From NCBI GenBank assembly GCA_007695285.1, contig REEC01000115.1, positions 1 through 60,223 on the forward strand: 60,223 nucleotides of DNA, read 5' to 3'. Below, one piece after another: positions 8,854 to 17,550 of the stretch. The first letter of the stretch is position 1, and every line of letters begins with the position of its first letter. The notes under the pieces were generated by a model. The model saw only the letters and a program-made list of their open reading frames with translations, was not told the origin of the DNA and did no database searches. The position numbers were made by a program, and so were the translations under genes. Source of the stretch: Spirochaetaceae bacterium (GTDB lineage Bacteria; Spirochaetota; Spirochaetia; DSM-27196; PXBQ01).

Positions 8854-9843
8854 ATGGACATGGAGTATCGTCGATTAGGGTCTTCGGGCCTGAAAGTTTC
8901 CGCTCTGTCGTTTGGAGCGTGGGTGACGTTCGGCACCCAGATGGACGTTGAGAACGCAAAAGCGTGCATGGTCGCCGCGTACGATTCCGGCGTGAACTTC
9001 TTCGATAACGCCGAGGCGTACGCCGGCGGACAGGCCGAGACGATCATGGGCGAGGTGCTGAAAAAAACCGCGTGGCGACGCGACTCGTACATCATCTCGA
9101 GCAAGGTCTTCTTTGGCGCCGCCCCCGAGCGAAAACCCACGCAACGTGGATTGAGCCGGAAACACGTCGTCGAGGCGTGTCACCAGGCGCTCGAGAGGTT
9201 CGGGACCGAGTACCTTGATCTGTACTTCTGTCATCGTCCCGATCCCGAGGCACCGATCGAAGAGACCGTGTTCACGATGAACGACCTGATCCGGCAGGGC
9301 AAGGTTCTGTACTGGGGTACGTCGGAGTGGTCGGCGCAGGAGATCATGCAGGCGTACTCGGTCGCGCGCCGGTACAACCTGATTCCGCCGACGATGGAAC
9401 AGCCGCAGTACAACATGTTCCACCGCGAGCGGTTCGAGAAAGAGTACGCGCGACTGTACACCGAGATCGGGTTGGGTACGACGATCTGGTCTCCGTTGGC
9501 CTCGGGAGTCCTGACCGGCAAGTATAACGACGGGATCCCGAATGACTCGCGGATGAACCTGCCTGGGTACGAGTGGCTTCGCGACTCGGTCATGAGCGAC
9601 GAAGGAAAGGCGCGGATCGAGAAGACGAAAAGCCTTACCGCGATCGCAACCGAGATCGGGACGACACCCGCGCGTTTGGCTTTGGCGTGGTGTCTGCGCA
9701 ATCCCAACGTCTCGACCGTGATCACCGGAGCGTCGCGCGCGGAACAAGTGACCGACAACATGAAGGCGCTCGAGGTTGTCCCCTTGTTGACCGACGATGT
9801 GATCGAGAAGATCGAATCGGTTCTCGCGAACAAACCGAAGTAA
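8854..9843 (+). CDS. Aldo/keto reductase, Kv-beta-like
   Basis: NADPH-dependent carbonyl reductase of the AKR superfamily. The 329-residue protein starts [19 protein letters not shown], the opening typical of the voltage-gated K+ channel beta-subunit-like AKRs. Catalytic tetrad candidates are Asp and Tyr in [12 protein letters not shown], Lys in SSKVFFG and His in YFCHRPD. A C-terminal NADP-binding motif [10 protein letters not shown] is present. It has a strong ribosome site, and the diadenylate cyclase gene follows after 6 bases, so the two are likely co-transcribed. The substrate cannot be told from sequence. Confidence 0.9.
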   Translation: MDMEYRRLGSSGLKVSALSFGAWVTFGTQMDVENAKACMVAAYDSGVNFFDNAEAYAGGQAETIMGEVLKKTAWRRDSYIISSKVFFGAAPERKPTQRGLSRKHVVEACHQALERFGTEYLDLYFCHRPDPEAPIEETVFTMNDLIRQGKVLYWGTSEWSAQEIMQAYSVARRYNLIPPTMEQPQYNMFHRERFEKEYARLYTEIGLGTTIWSPLASGVLTGKYNDGIPNDSRMNLPGYEWLRDSVMSDEGKARIEKTKSLTAIATEIGTTPARLALAWCLRNPNVSTVITGASRAEQVTDNMKALEVVPLLTDDVIEKIESVLANKPK

Positions 9844-9849
9844 ACGAAC

Positions 9850-11193
9850 ATGGCGATCGCGCAGTATCTGACGCCCGAGCGCGTCATTTTTATTCCCCCG
9901 CAAAAAGGCGGACCGAACGGGGCCGAATTGACCGAGAAAGAATGCATGCTGCGCGAACTCGCGGCGACGTTTCCGGCACGGGTCGGGAGCGTCGAGAGTA
10001 TCGTCGCTGCGATCGACGAGCGCGAACGCCAAGTGTCGACGTCGATCGCTCCCGGTATCGCGCTGCCTCACGCGAATATCGATTCGCTCGACGAGGCGTA
10101 CATCGCAGTAGGGCTGTCCGAACAGGGACTGCGGTGGGACGCGAAAGACACCGAAGTACAGCTCGTCGTGATGCTTCTCTCGAACACCGATGTTCACCTC
10201 CAGGTCCTGAGCGAGGTGGCGCGCGTGCTCTCGATTTCGGGCCTCTACGACCGCGCCGTAACGGCGCGCAGCCCATCGGAGCTGTACGGGATCCTCACGG
10301 ACCCGTCGAATCGCGCCGGCGTCGACGAGGACTCCGAGAACACGCGGATCTCGCAGGCGACGGTCCGCAACGGCTTGAACCTCGCCGACGATCTCGGTGC
10401 CTCCGCGATCGTCGTGTACCCCGACGCGCTCGGGTCGATGTCGTTCATTACGTCGGATCTCTCGTCGCGAAACGTTCTGTTGGTATCGCGCGAACCCGAG
10501 CGGTACGACGCGCAACGGTATGGAATCAAGACGACCGTCGAAGTACCGTTTCGCGGCGTCAACCGTTCGAACCTTGTTCAGTTGTCTTTTCTGTATATCC
10601 TGTCTCACCGGTTTCTGTCCAAAGGCGACACCGCGATCTCGATTTTCGGCGACGCGGACACCGGACGGCTCGATACCGTCGTGTACACCGATCTTTCGCG
10701 TGAGTTCGCGGTCTTTTTCACTCTCCGCGAAGAGACGCAGACCGGAGATCTCGAGGAATCCGTTTTCACGCGTACGATTCAGATCGCCGTCGAGTTGGCC
10801 CAGGAGGGACGCGAAGGAAAACCCGCCGGCACATTGTTCGTGCTCGGTGACTATCCCGTTGTGTCGCGCCACGTCCAGCAGCTCGTCGTGAACCCGTTCC
10901 GCGGGTACCCGGAATCGGAGCGAAACATCCTCGATCCGAGCCTCGAGGAGACCGTCAAAGAGTTCTCGCGCATCGACGGAGCGTTCGTGATCCGCGGCGA
11001 CGGCGTGATCGAGTCGTGTGGAACGTACATTCGAACCGACGATCCGGTCGATGGGCTGCCGTCGGGGCTCGGCGCGCGGCACACCGCCGCCGCGGCGATC
11101 TCGGCGGCTACCGACGCGACCGCGGTCGCGATCTCCGAGTCGACGAAGAGGATCTCGCTCTTCAAGAACGGTAGACTGGTGATGACCTTATGA
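9850..11193 (+). CDS. Diadenylate cyclase with N-terminal PTS EIIA domain
   Basis: The protein has 447 residues in three parts. Residues about 1-150 resemble a PTS EIIA of the PtsN/fructose type, with the phospho-accepting His74 in IAPGIALPHANID. Residues about 165-350 resemble the pyruvate-kinase C-terminal-like alpha/beta domain of archaeal DacZ-type cyclases. Residues about 365-447 form a DAC domain with the DGA motif (376-378), GLGARHT (406-412) and a closing ISESTKRISLFKNGRL. DAC domains make c-di-AMP from two ATP. No DNA-binding HhH domain (DisA) and no membrane helices (CdaA) are present. It overlaps nudC by 4 bases. EIIA-DAC coupling is inferred; activity is not proven. Confidence 0.85.
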   Translation: MAIAQYLTPERVIFIPPQKGGPNGAELTEKECMLRELAATFPARVGSVESIVAAIDERERQVSTSIAPGIALPHANIDSLDEAYIAVGLSEQGLRWDAKDTEVQLVVMLLSNTDVHLQVLSEVARVLSISGLYDRAVTARSPSELYGILTDPSNRAGVDEDSENTRISQATVRNGLNLADDLGASAIVVYPDALGSMSFITSDLSSRNVLLVSREPERYDAQRYGIKTTVEVPFRGVNRSNLVQLSFLYILSHRFLSKGDTAISIFGDADTGRLDTVVYTDLSREFAVFFTLREETQTGDLEESVFTRTIQIAVELAQEGREGKPAGTLFVLGDYPVVSRHVQQLVVNPFRGYPESERNILDPSLEETVKEFSRIDGAFVIRGDGVIESCGTYIRTDDPVDGLPSGLGARHTAAAAISAATDATAVAISESTKRISLFKNGRLVMTL

Positions 11194-12068
11194 TCGGCGG
11201 CGGAGAAGGGTTTACGCCCGGGTACGATCTCGAACGTCATCCCGACGATCGCGACCCGGTTTTCTGTTTTGTCGGTGACCGTTTGCTCGTAACGGCTGCC
11301 GACGTTCGTGTTCCGGTCTTCTCGGAACTCGCGGGACTTCGCGTCTCGCGGCTTCAGTACTTTGGAACATTGCACGACTCGCCGTGTTTTCTCTGCGAGA
11401 TGCCGGACTTCGATGACGGTATCGAGACCGACGCCGACCGGACGAACGTGCGTGCCGGCGGTACGCTCCGCGATCTTTTCGGCGTGCTCGACGACAATAC
11501 ACTCGCGACCGCTTCGCGCGCGTTTCAAATCCTTGCGTGGGACCGCAGTTCGGGGTTCTGCCCCGCGTGTGGATCGCCGACTCGCTGTTCCAACCATGAA
11601 CGCGGCAAAACCTGCACGTCTTGCGCGTACTCGCAGTACCCGCGTGTCGTTCCCGCGATGATCGTTGCGGTTGTCCGTGACGCAAAAATCCTGCTCGCGC
11701 GCGCCGCGAACCGATCGCGGGTGTTCTACTCGGTGCTCGCAGGGTTTGTCGAGCCGGGAGAAAGCCTCGAGGAGTGCGTCCGGCGCGAGATTCACGAGGA
11801 AGTCGGCATCTCGGTTCGTAACATCACGTACTTCGCGAGCCAGTCGTGGCCGTTTCCGCACTCGCTGATGGTCGCCTTCACGGCGGAGTGGGCATCCGGT
11901 GAGATCCGGCCCGACCCGGCCGAGATTGCCGAGGCCGCGTGGTACGGACCCGACGAAATCCCGCGCGTTCCGTCACGAATGAGCGTATCGCGCGCGTTGA
12001 TCGATTGGTTTGTCCGAAAGTACGGCGACGCGAGCGACCCCGGTGTCGTCGATGACGGGATCCGGTAG
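11190..12068 (+). CDS. nudC: NAD(H) diphosphatase NudC
   Basis: Hydrolyses NAD(H) to NMN(H) and AMP and can remove NAD caps from RNA. A zinc ribbon is formed by C124, C127, C142 and C145. The Nudix box runs from GFVEPGESLEE to REIHEEVGI (185-207). The NudC-specific SQSWPFP motif is at 218-224 (usually SQPWPFP). The length of 292 aa is normal. The start codon overlaps the stop of the diadenylate cyclase gene, so the two should be made together. Confidence 0.94.
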   Translation: MIGGGEGFTPGYDLERHPDDRDPVFCFVGDRLLVTAADVRVPVFSELAGLRVSRLQYFGTLHDSPCFLCEMPDFDDGIETDADRTNVRAGGTLRDLFGVLDDNTLATASRAFQILAWDRSSGFCPACGSPTRCSNHERGKTCTSCAYSQYPRVVPAMIVAVVRDAKILLARAANRSRVFYSVLAGFVEPGESLEECVRREIHEEVGISVRNITYFASQSWPFPHSLMVAFTAEWASGEIRPDPAEIAEAAWYGPDEIPRVPSRMSVSRALIDWFVRKYGDASDPGVVDDGIR

Positions 12069-12091
12069 TATATTGCTCCGAGGAGGCGCAT

Positions 12092-13081
12092 ATGGAACCG
12101 GTTCGTTGGGGTGTGCTCGGAGTCTCCAGCCACTACATCCGAAGAGTGCATCTTCCCACGCAAGGCTCGACCGTCTCGACGATCACCGCGATCGCGTCCC
12201 GATCCGGCGAACGCGCGCAAAACGCCGCGTCGGAGCTCGGAATCGCGCAGGCGTATCCGTCGTACGCGGAACTTCTCGCCGACGACTCGATCGAAGCCGT
12301 GTACATTCCGCTCCCGAATACCGAGCATCTCGAGTGGATCAAAAAAGCCGCCGACGCGGGCAAGCACGTGTTGTGCGAGAAACCTCTCGGAATGGACTCG
12401 GCGGAGGTCGAGCAAGCGATCGCGTATACCGGAGCGCACGGCGTTCTCTTGATGGAAGCTTTCATGTATCGCTTTCACCCTCTCTGGACCCGCGCGAAAC
12501 AACTCGTCGCGTTCGGAGAGATCGGTGCCGTTCGCGCGGTCCACGTGACGTTTTTCTACGATAATCCCGACCCTTCGAACATTCGAAACATCGCCGAACT
12601 CGGCGGCGGCGGCCTGAGAGACATCGGCTGTTACGCGGTGTCCGCGTCGCGGTATCTCGTCGGGCGGGAGCCGACGCGGGTGTTGAGCGCGATCGTGCGC
12701 GACAATGAGTTCGGGACCGACGCTCTCAGCACCGGGGTGCTGGACTTCGGCGATGCACACGCGACGTTCTCGGTCGGAACGCGTTCGTACCCGGAGCAGA
12801 GCGTCGCGGTGAGCGGTTCTTCCGGCTCGATCGTGATCGACCTCCCGTTCAACATCTACCCCGACGTTCCCGTCGGACTCCGCGTCACGAACAAGATCGG
12901 TACGCGCGAAATCATGACCGGACCCGCGGACCAGTACCAGCTCCAGTTCGACGCGTTTTCGCGTGCCGTTCGGGACGGGCGCAGCGCGCCGACCGCCGTG
13001 CACGACGCATTGAAGAACCAAAAAGTCGTCGACGCGCTCTTCCGGTCCGAAAACACCGGAACGTGGCAGTCACTCGAGTAG
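12092..13081 (+). CDS. Gfo/Idh/MocA-family oxidoreductase
   Basis: NAD(P)-dependent dehydrogenase of sugars or cyclitols, 329 aa. The N-terminal Rossmann start RWGVLGVSSHYIRR is a variant of GxGxxG. The EKP motif (CEKPLGMDS) and the segment GGGLRDIGCYAVSASRYL are family signatures. A strong GAGGAGG sits just before the start. It follows nudC after 23 bases and precedes glpA by 3 bases, so it is probably part of the same run. Its substrate is unknown. Confidence 0.9.
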   Translation: MEPVRWGVLGVSSHYIRRVHLPTQGSTVSTITAIASRSGERAQNAASELGIAQAYPSYAELLADDSIEAVYIPLPNTEHLEWIKKAADAGKHVLCEKPLGMDSAEVEQAIAYTGAHGVLLMEAFMYRFHPLWTRAKQLVAFGEIGAVRAVHVTFFYDNPDPSNIRNIAELGGGGLRDIGCYAVSASRYLVGREPTRVLSAIVRDNEFGTDALSTGVLDFGDAHATFSVGTRSYPEQSVAVSGSSGSIVIDLPFNIYPDVPVGLRVTNKIGTREIMTGPADQYQLQFDAFSRAVRDGRSAPTAVHDALKNQKVVDALFRSENTGTWQSLE

Positions 13082-13084
13082 CCG

Positions 13085-14290
13085 ATGGCTCGCGATGCGC
13101 GGCGTCTTCGCGGCGTCGTGATCGGCGGAGGGGGAACGGGGCTCGCCGTCGCGTACGATCTCGCGAACAGAGGATTCGACGTCACCCTTTTTGAGCGCGG
13201 GGAACTGACGTCCGGCACCACCGGGCGTCACCATGGGCAACTCCACTCGGGCGCGAGGTACGCGGTGCACGACGTTGAGATCGCACGCGAGTGTATGCGC
13301 GAGACGCGTATCCTGAGGCGGATATCGCCAGGGGCGATCGAACGCAACTACGGCGTCTTCGTCGGAATCGGCGACGACGCGGAGTATCTCCCGGAGTTTC
13401 GCGACGCGTGCGCGGACGCCGGAATCCCCACCGAAGAGGTATCGCCGCGATACGCGCGCACGATCGAGCCGAATCTGACCGAGAAGGTGTCCGCGGCGGT
13501 GTTGGTGCCGGACGGAACCATCGACGCGTGGCGACTCGCACTCGAGTTCGCCGCGGCGGCGGTCGGCCACGGCGCGGAGATCCGAACGTACTCGCCGGTC
13601 GTCGCGATCGAACACCGGGACGGCTCGGTGATGGGAGTTCGCGTCCGGATCAACGAAGCGCGCGAAGAGTTCTTCGCGGCGGACTTCGTCGTGAACGCGG
13701 CCGGTGCGTGGGCCGGTCGTATCGCCGCGATGGCCGATCTCCCGCTCGAGGTGACCCCGGCGCCCGGTACGATGGTCGCCGTCAAAGGACGGCTCACGAA
13801 CATGGTCGTAAGCCGGCTTCAACCGCCCGGTGACGGTGACATCGTCGTGCCGCAGCGAAAGCTCTCGATCATCGGTTCGACCCAATCGCTAACCGATGAC
13901 CCGGATAATGTCGTCGCTACCGACGAAGAGATCGAGTTCCTGATCCGCAAGGGGGCGCTTCTCGTGCCGGGCCTCGCCGACGCCGAACTGCACGCGGCGT
14001 GGTCGGCCGTCCGCCCTCTGTACGGCGCGAACGGCGCCGACGGTCGGTCATTGAGTCGCGGGTTTCGGTGCATCGATCACGCGGCCGACGGAGTGGCCGG
14101 ACTGTTCAGCGTCGTCGGCGGAAAGGCGACCGTGCTTCGCGCGATGGCCGAGGACGTTACCGACGAGATCTGCCGGTACTGCGCGGTAGACGTACCGTGT
14201 CGCACCGCCGATACGCCGCTGCCCGGGCACCGCGAGTACTATCACGGTGAAGCCGCCGGCGAGCGTTTTCGGACCGGGAGTCACACATGA
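13085..14290 (+). CDS. glpA: Anaerobic glycerol-3-phosphate dehydrogenase subunit A-like flavoprotein
   Basis: FAD-dependent DAO-family enzyme. The N-terminal Rossmann motif GGGGTGLAVAYDLANRG, the segment TTGRHHGQLHSGARYAVHD and the later FVVNAAGAWAGRIA and VGGKATVLRAMAEDVTD closely follow E. coli GlpA. It ends after the TADTPLPGHREY segment at 401 aa. The C-terminal BFD-like [2Fe-2S] domain of E. coli GlpA (about 540 aa) is therefore missing. It overlaps by 4 bases with a FrdB-like iron-sulfur gene, which may take over electron transfer. L-2-hydroxyglutarate oxidase is an alternative, but the GlpA match is better. Confidence 0.8.
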   Translation: MARDARRLRGVVIGGGGTGLAVAYDLANRGFDVTLFERGELTSGTTGRHHGQLHSGARYAVHDVEIARECMRETRILRRISPGAIERNYGVFVGIGDDAEYLPEFRDACADAGIPTEEVSPRYARTIEPNLTEKVSAAVLVPDGTIDAWRLALEFAAAAVGHGAEIRTYSPVVAIEHRDGSVMGVRVRINEAREEFFAADFVVNAAGAWAGRIAAMADLPLEVTPAPGTMVAVKGRLTNMVVSRLQPPGDGDIVVPQRKLSIIGSTQSLTDDPDNVVATDEEIEFLIRKGALLVPGLADAELHAAWSAVRPLYGANGADGRSLSRGFRCIDHAADGVAGLFSVVGGKATVLRAMAEDVTDEICRYCAVDVPCRTADTPLPGHREYYHGEAAGERFRTGSHT

Positions 14291-15042
14291 GCGAACCGAT
14301 GAGCGAGCAAACGACGAACCGAACGTTTCGCGTGTATCGATCGGCCGGCGGTGAGGCGCGCAAAAAACCGCCGTTTGAGTCGCCGCCCGAGATGAATCTC
14401 GTCGAGTACAGCGTCCCGGTCACGAACTGCCGAACGGTACTCGACGCGCTCGAGTATATTCGCAGCCATATCGACGAGACGATCTCGTACCGACACTCGT
14501 GCCACCACGGTTCGTGCGGGACGTGCGGCGTCGTCGTGAACGGCGAGTCTCGTCTCGCGTGTCTCGCGCGAACCGCCGAGTTCGCCGAACCGATCACCGT
14601 CACGCCGATGATGTTTCCGGTTCACCGCGATCTCGTGTCGCGGATGCAGGCGTTTCACTCGTCGCTTCCGCGCGATTTTGGGTATCTACGACCGAGCGAA
14701 CTGAACGTCGACGCACCGCGACCGAGCGAAGTGAGCGAGTTTTCCCGGTTCGAGGACTGTATCGAGTGTGGATTGTGCGTTTCGGTCTGTCCGGTCAGTT
14801 CGACGTTCATCGGTCCGGCGGCGCTCGCGATGTACAACCGCGAGCTGGAAAAATCGCCGCGGAGACGCGACGAACTGCTCGACGCGGTGTCGAGTTCAGA
14901 CGGTGTCGCGGCGTGCGAACGCGCGCTCAACTGCAGCCGCGTCTGCCCGACCGGAGTGTATCCCGCGCGCCACATCGCAGAGCTCAAGCGCGCGCTCGAG
15001 CAACGCGATACGGGTCCTCGCGGGTCGCCGGTTCGGCGCTGA
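14287..15042 (+). CDS. Fumarate reductase/succinate dehydrogenase-type iron-sulfur subunit
   Basis: The 251-residue protein resembles FrdB/SdhB. An N-terminal [2Fe-2S] ferredoxin fold has C72, C77, C80 (SCHHGSCGTC) and C92. The C-terminal domain has CIECGLCVSVCPV (C158, C161, C164, C168) and further Cys at 210, 216 and 220, enough for the usual two extra clusters. No flavoprotein FrdA or membrane anchor lies nearby; the partner is the GlpA-like flavoprotein that it overlaps by 4 bases. It is therefore inferred to pass electrons from glycerol-3-phosphate oxidation to an unseen acceptor. Confidence 0.85.
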   Translation: MSEPMSEQTTNRTFRVYRSAGGEARKKPPFESPPEMNLVEYSVPVTNCRTVLDALEYIRSHIDETISYRHSCHHGSCGTCGVVVNGESRLACLARTAEFAEPITVTPMMFPVHRDLVSRMQAFHSSLPRDFGYLRPSELNVDAPRPSEVSEFSRFEDCIECGLCVSVCPVSSTFIGPAALAMYNRELEKSPRRRDELLDAVSSSDGVAACERALNCSRVCPTGVYPARHIAELKRALEQRDTGPRGSPVRR

Positions 15043-15062
15043 CCGGACGGCGCGTCGAGCAG

Positions 15063-16484
15063 TTACAGCTTGTCGATCAACATCGAGCACTTGCCCGACG
15101 GGATCGGAAGGGTTTTCTTCTTTTTCCCGAGAATATCTATCGTGAAGTAGTACAACTTCTCCGACTCCAGGCGGATCTCCCAACCGCGACCGCTCTTGTT
15201 GCTCAGGATCGTGATCATGTTCCGTTTCAGCGACAGGTTTTCGATCCCCATGATCTCGAGCGTCGGGATGATCCAGTCGACGGTCTTTCTCGGAAGGCTC
15301 ACGTACAACCCGATCACGTTCTCGATCATGAGCGCGATCGTAGACAGCGCGGAGTACGTGACGAACATCTCGCGCGGGAAGTTCTGTTTCCCGGGCCAGA
15401 CCGAAGCGCCTTCCTTGCGCGGAGCGTACGCTTCCCAGACCGTGCCTTTCTCTTTGCCTTCCGGGTGAAGCGTGTCGAGCATGTAGTACAGATGCCGAAT
15501 CGCGCACTCGCGCGCGAGTTCGTACGCTCCGTACTTCTCGAGCCCTTTGATCACCATGAACGTAAACGGCGGCACGACCGAGCCGCGGTAACCCAGCCCT
15601 TTCTCGCTGAACGACTCTTCGTCGGCCGCGACGGTCGGGAACGGGTTCTCGAGGCCGAACGTATTGGGATCGCGTAGATGCGCGAGCATCCGTTCGAACT
15701 TAGCTTCGTTCGGAATTTCCGCCAGAAGCGGCCAGAACGACGCGATAGTCTTGACCGCGACGTGGTGCTCGTTCTTGTCGAGGTCGTAGTACATGCCGTC
15801 GGTTTCGTTCCACATCATCGAGTTGATCCGTGTCTTCAACGAGAAGTAATGCCTTTTGTACCGGAAGCTCACTTCCTTATCGTTGAGGATGTCGCCGAGT
15901 TCGGACATGTACAGTGCGTTGATCGCCTGCTGAGTGTTGAAGTCGACCAGGTACTTCGCGCCCTTGCGTGGGCTGTTCACCATCGTCGTCGCGCTCAACG
16001 GGACCTCGTACAACCCGTTTTCCTGTTTGAACGTCTGCTCGAGCCACGCGTAGTACGCCTCGAGTTTCGGCATGATCTCCTTGATTCGTTTCTTGTTACC
16101 GATCTTGTGGTAGATATTGTACTCGGCCCACGAGAAGAGTGGCGGATTCACGGCTTCCGGATTGTCCTTTGCAAAGACCGGCTTGCCGTCCTTGAGATTG
16201 TAGTCCGAGCGGATCGCTCCCGATTCTTCCTGCTTCCCGTAGAAATTGTCGAGCTGAGGAATAGTCGGGTATATTCTGTTGCTGTAAACCAGAAAAAAAG
16301 TCGAAAAGATCGACTCGAACTGGTTCACGGTCGTATTGTCAGGAAAGTTGAAAAACCGGGGCTGCAACTTACTTTTGACCGTTCCTTTGTGCCAGAAATC
16401 CTGAATCCACGCCCATGTTTGGTCATAAATATCCACAAAGTCCTGATCGTAAAAATGAATCGAAGGAAAATCCTTTTTGACCAC
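15063..16484 (-). CDS. Trehalase/GH63-like glycoside hydrolase
   Basis: The 473-residue protein has the repeat helices, Trp/Tyr-rich motifs and acidic residues of the (alpha/alpha)6-barrel MGH1-like/GH63/GH37 group. Examples are NPPLFSWAEYNIY, WNETDGMYYDLD and GYRGSVVPPFTFMVIKGL, then GTVWEAYAP near the end. There is no signal peptide, so it acts in the cytoplasm. The GTG start at 16484 follows AGGGG. It is richer in Lys, Asn and Phe and lower in GC than its neighbours, which could mean transfer or slow evolution. The substrate is probably an alpha-glucoside but is not determined. Confidence 0.75.
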   Translation of the reverse strand: MVKKDFPSIHFYDQDFVDIYDQTWAWIQDFWHKGTVKSKLQPRFFNFPDNTTVNQFESIFSTFFLVYSNRIYPTIPQLDNFYGKQEESGAIRSDYNLKDGKPVFAKDNPEAVNPPLFSWAEYNIYHKIGNKKRIKEIMPKLEAYYAWLEQTFKQENGLYEVPLSATTMVNSPRKGAKYLVDFNTQQAINALYMSELGDILNDKEVSFRYKRHYFSLKTRINSMMWNETDGMYYDLDKNEHHVAVKTIASFWPLLAEIPNEAKFERMLAHLRDPNTFGLENPFPTVAADEESFSEKGLGYRGSVVPPFTFMVIKGLEKYGAYELARECAIRHLYYMLDTLHPEGKEKGTVWEAYAPRKEGASVWPGKQNFPREMFVTYSALSTIALMIENVIGLYVSLPRKTVDWIIPTLEIMGIENLSLKRNMITILSNKSGRGWEIRLESEKLYYFTIDILGKKKKTLPIPSGKCSMLIDKL

Positions 16485-16593
16485 CGTGAGCCCCTATCGT
16501 TAGTTTATCGTGCCGGTTCGTTTCGTTACTTAATGTCGTCAGTGTCGGTTGATCGTAACAGCTAATTTTACCACTAAACCGTCGTCAGTCAAA

Positions 16594-16622
16594 TTTATTC
16601 CGTTTAATTCCGTTTAATTCCG
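16594..16622 (+). repeat. Short tandem repeat TTTAATTCCG
   Basis: TTTATTCCG is followed by two copies of TTTAATTCCG in the 255-base AT-rich gap between the glycoside hydrolase and the receiver-domain gene. It could be a protein-binding site or simple slippage. Nothing else was recognised in this gap except the promoter at 16702-16730. Confidence 0.6.
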
Positions 16623-16701
16623 CCTTTATCTCGGGAAACTCTGGGAATTGCTCACCGAAAAACGGAAATCGATCGCGTATTCGCCCAATTCTCGCCGGGA
16701 A

Positions 16702-16730
16702 TTGGACTTACAGCCGAGAACCGGTATATA
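16702..16730 (+). promoter_or_regulatory. Promoter of the receiver-domain gene
   Basis: TTGGAC (16702-16707), 17 bases, TATATA (16725-16730). The start codon at 16740 is only 9 bases after the -10 box, so transcription should begin within 2-3 bases of it. No Shine-Dalgarno is present. Confidence 0.55.
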
Positions 16731-16739
16731 CTTCTCGCC

Positions 16740-17141
16740 ATGGTGGCGACGATGGTTAAACAGAAGATACTGGTCGTAGACGACGACAACGCCGTGCGCA
16801 CAGTGCTCAAGAGTCTTCTCGAAGAAGCGGGGTACGCCGTCCACCTGGCCGAGAGCGGCGAGCACTGTCTTGGCCTCGTCGAGCACGTTTGTTTCGATCT
16901 CATCATTCTCGACGTCGTGATGCCCGAGCTCGGTGGAATCGAGACAATTCTGAAGCTGCGTTCGAGACGCCCGGACCAGAAGACGATCGTGATCTCCGGC
17001 AAAGTCCCGACCCAAACCGACGCATTCCGCCGCCTGGTTCGGAATTTCGGCGCACGCGCGGTGCTCCAGAAGCCTTTCGACGGCGAGACGATTCTTGCCG
17101 AGGTGAAATCCGCGCTGTCGACCGATAAAACGACCGAGTAG
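16740..17141 (+). CDS. Single-domain response regulator (CheY-like)
   Basis: The 133-residue protein is a receiver domain only. The acidic pocket is KILVVDDDN (D14-D16), the phospho-acceptor is D58 in DLIILDVVMPE, and the conserved Lys is K111 in VLQKPF. There is no DNA-binding or output domain. It probably passes phosphate to, or competes for, a kinase encoded elsewhere. ATG 16752 is an alternative start with a weak ribosome site. No histidine kinase is adjacent. Confidence 0.9.
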   Translation: MVATMVKQKILVVDDDNAVRTVLKSLLEEAGYAVHLAESGEHCLGLVEHVCFDLIILDVVMPELGGIETILKLRSRRPDQKTIVISGKVPTQTDAFRRLVRNFGARAVLQKPFDGETILAEVKSALSTDKTTE

Positions 17142-17199
17142 ATTCGCCACGGCGTCACGATACCCGGATAACGCCGCAGGGATGCGCTGTACGCCATTA

Positions 17200-17228
17200 T
17201 TGACACATACCGGGCCCAAATGTAATAG
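17200..17228 (+). promoter_or_regulatory. Promoter of the gatCAB-aspS operon
   Basis: A consensus -35 TTGACA (17200-17205), 17 bases, then TAATAG (17223-17228), 19 bases before the gatC GTG start. A GGGA ribosome site lies between. Confidence 0.6.
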
Positions 17229-17247
17229 TTGGACTCGGGAATCCATA

Positions 17248-17526
17248 GTGAAAAAAGACGATTTGGATATCACGGCCGACCTAGCGGTTCTTTCCTTGTC
17301 CGACGAAGAGAAAAACACCCTCGGACACGCCGTCGACGAAATGCTCGAGTACTTCGCTTTGCTGCTCGAACCCGATCTCGACACGATCGAGCCGACGACG
17401 CACTCGGCAAAACGTGGAAATAAGACACGCCCCGACGTGGTTTCGCCGATTGATATAAGCGATGATCTGCTTGAGGCTGCTCCCGAGCTCGAAGGCCGGT
17501 TTATCGTGATCCCCAACGTACTATAA
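17248..17526 (+). CDS. gatC: Aspartyl/glutamyl-tRNA amidotransferase subunit C
   Basis: Small (92 aa) wrap-around subunit that stabilises GatA-GatB. The family pattern is visible: LAVLSLSDEEKNTLGHAVDEMLEYF near the start, a linker with LEPDLDTIEPT, and DDLLEAAPELEGRFIVIPNVL at the C-terminus. The GTG start at 17248 was preferred because it fits the family N-terminus and follows GGGA; the frame upstream has no match. gatA begins 24 bases after its stop. Confidence 0.92.
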   Translation: MKKDDLDITADLAVLSLSDEEKNTLGHAVDEMLEYFALLLEPDLDTIEPTTHSAKRGNKTRPDVVSPIDISDDLLEAAPELEGRFIVIPNVL

Positions 17527-17550
17527 CCCGCCCACACAGGTGCCTTCTCG

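Noticed and set aside
8875..11082. 735-aa open frame on the minus strand
   Set aside because: It is antisense to the aldo/keto reductase and cyclase genes, is Arg/His/Asp-rich with no motif, and arises from the high-GC codon pattern.
15678..16565. 295-aa plus-strand frame opposite the glycoside hydrolase
   Set aside because: It lies antisense to a well-supported gene and has no start context or family features.
16594..16622. Tandem TTTAATTCCG units as a small CRISPR or attachment site
   Set aside because: There are only three units, there are no spacers, and no integrase or cas genes are present.
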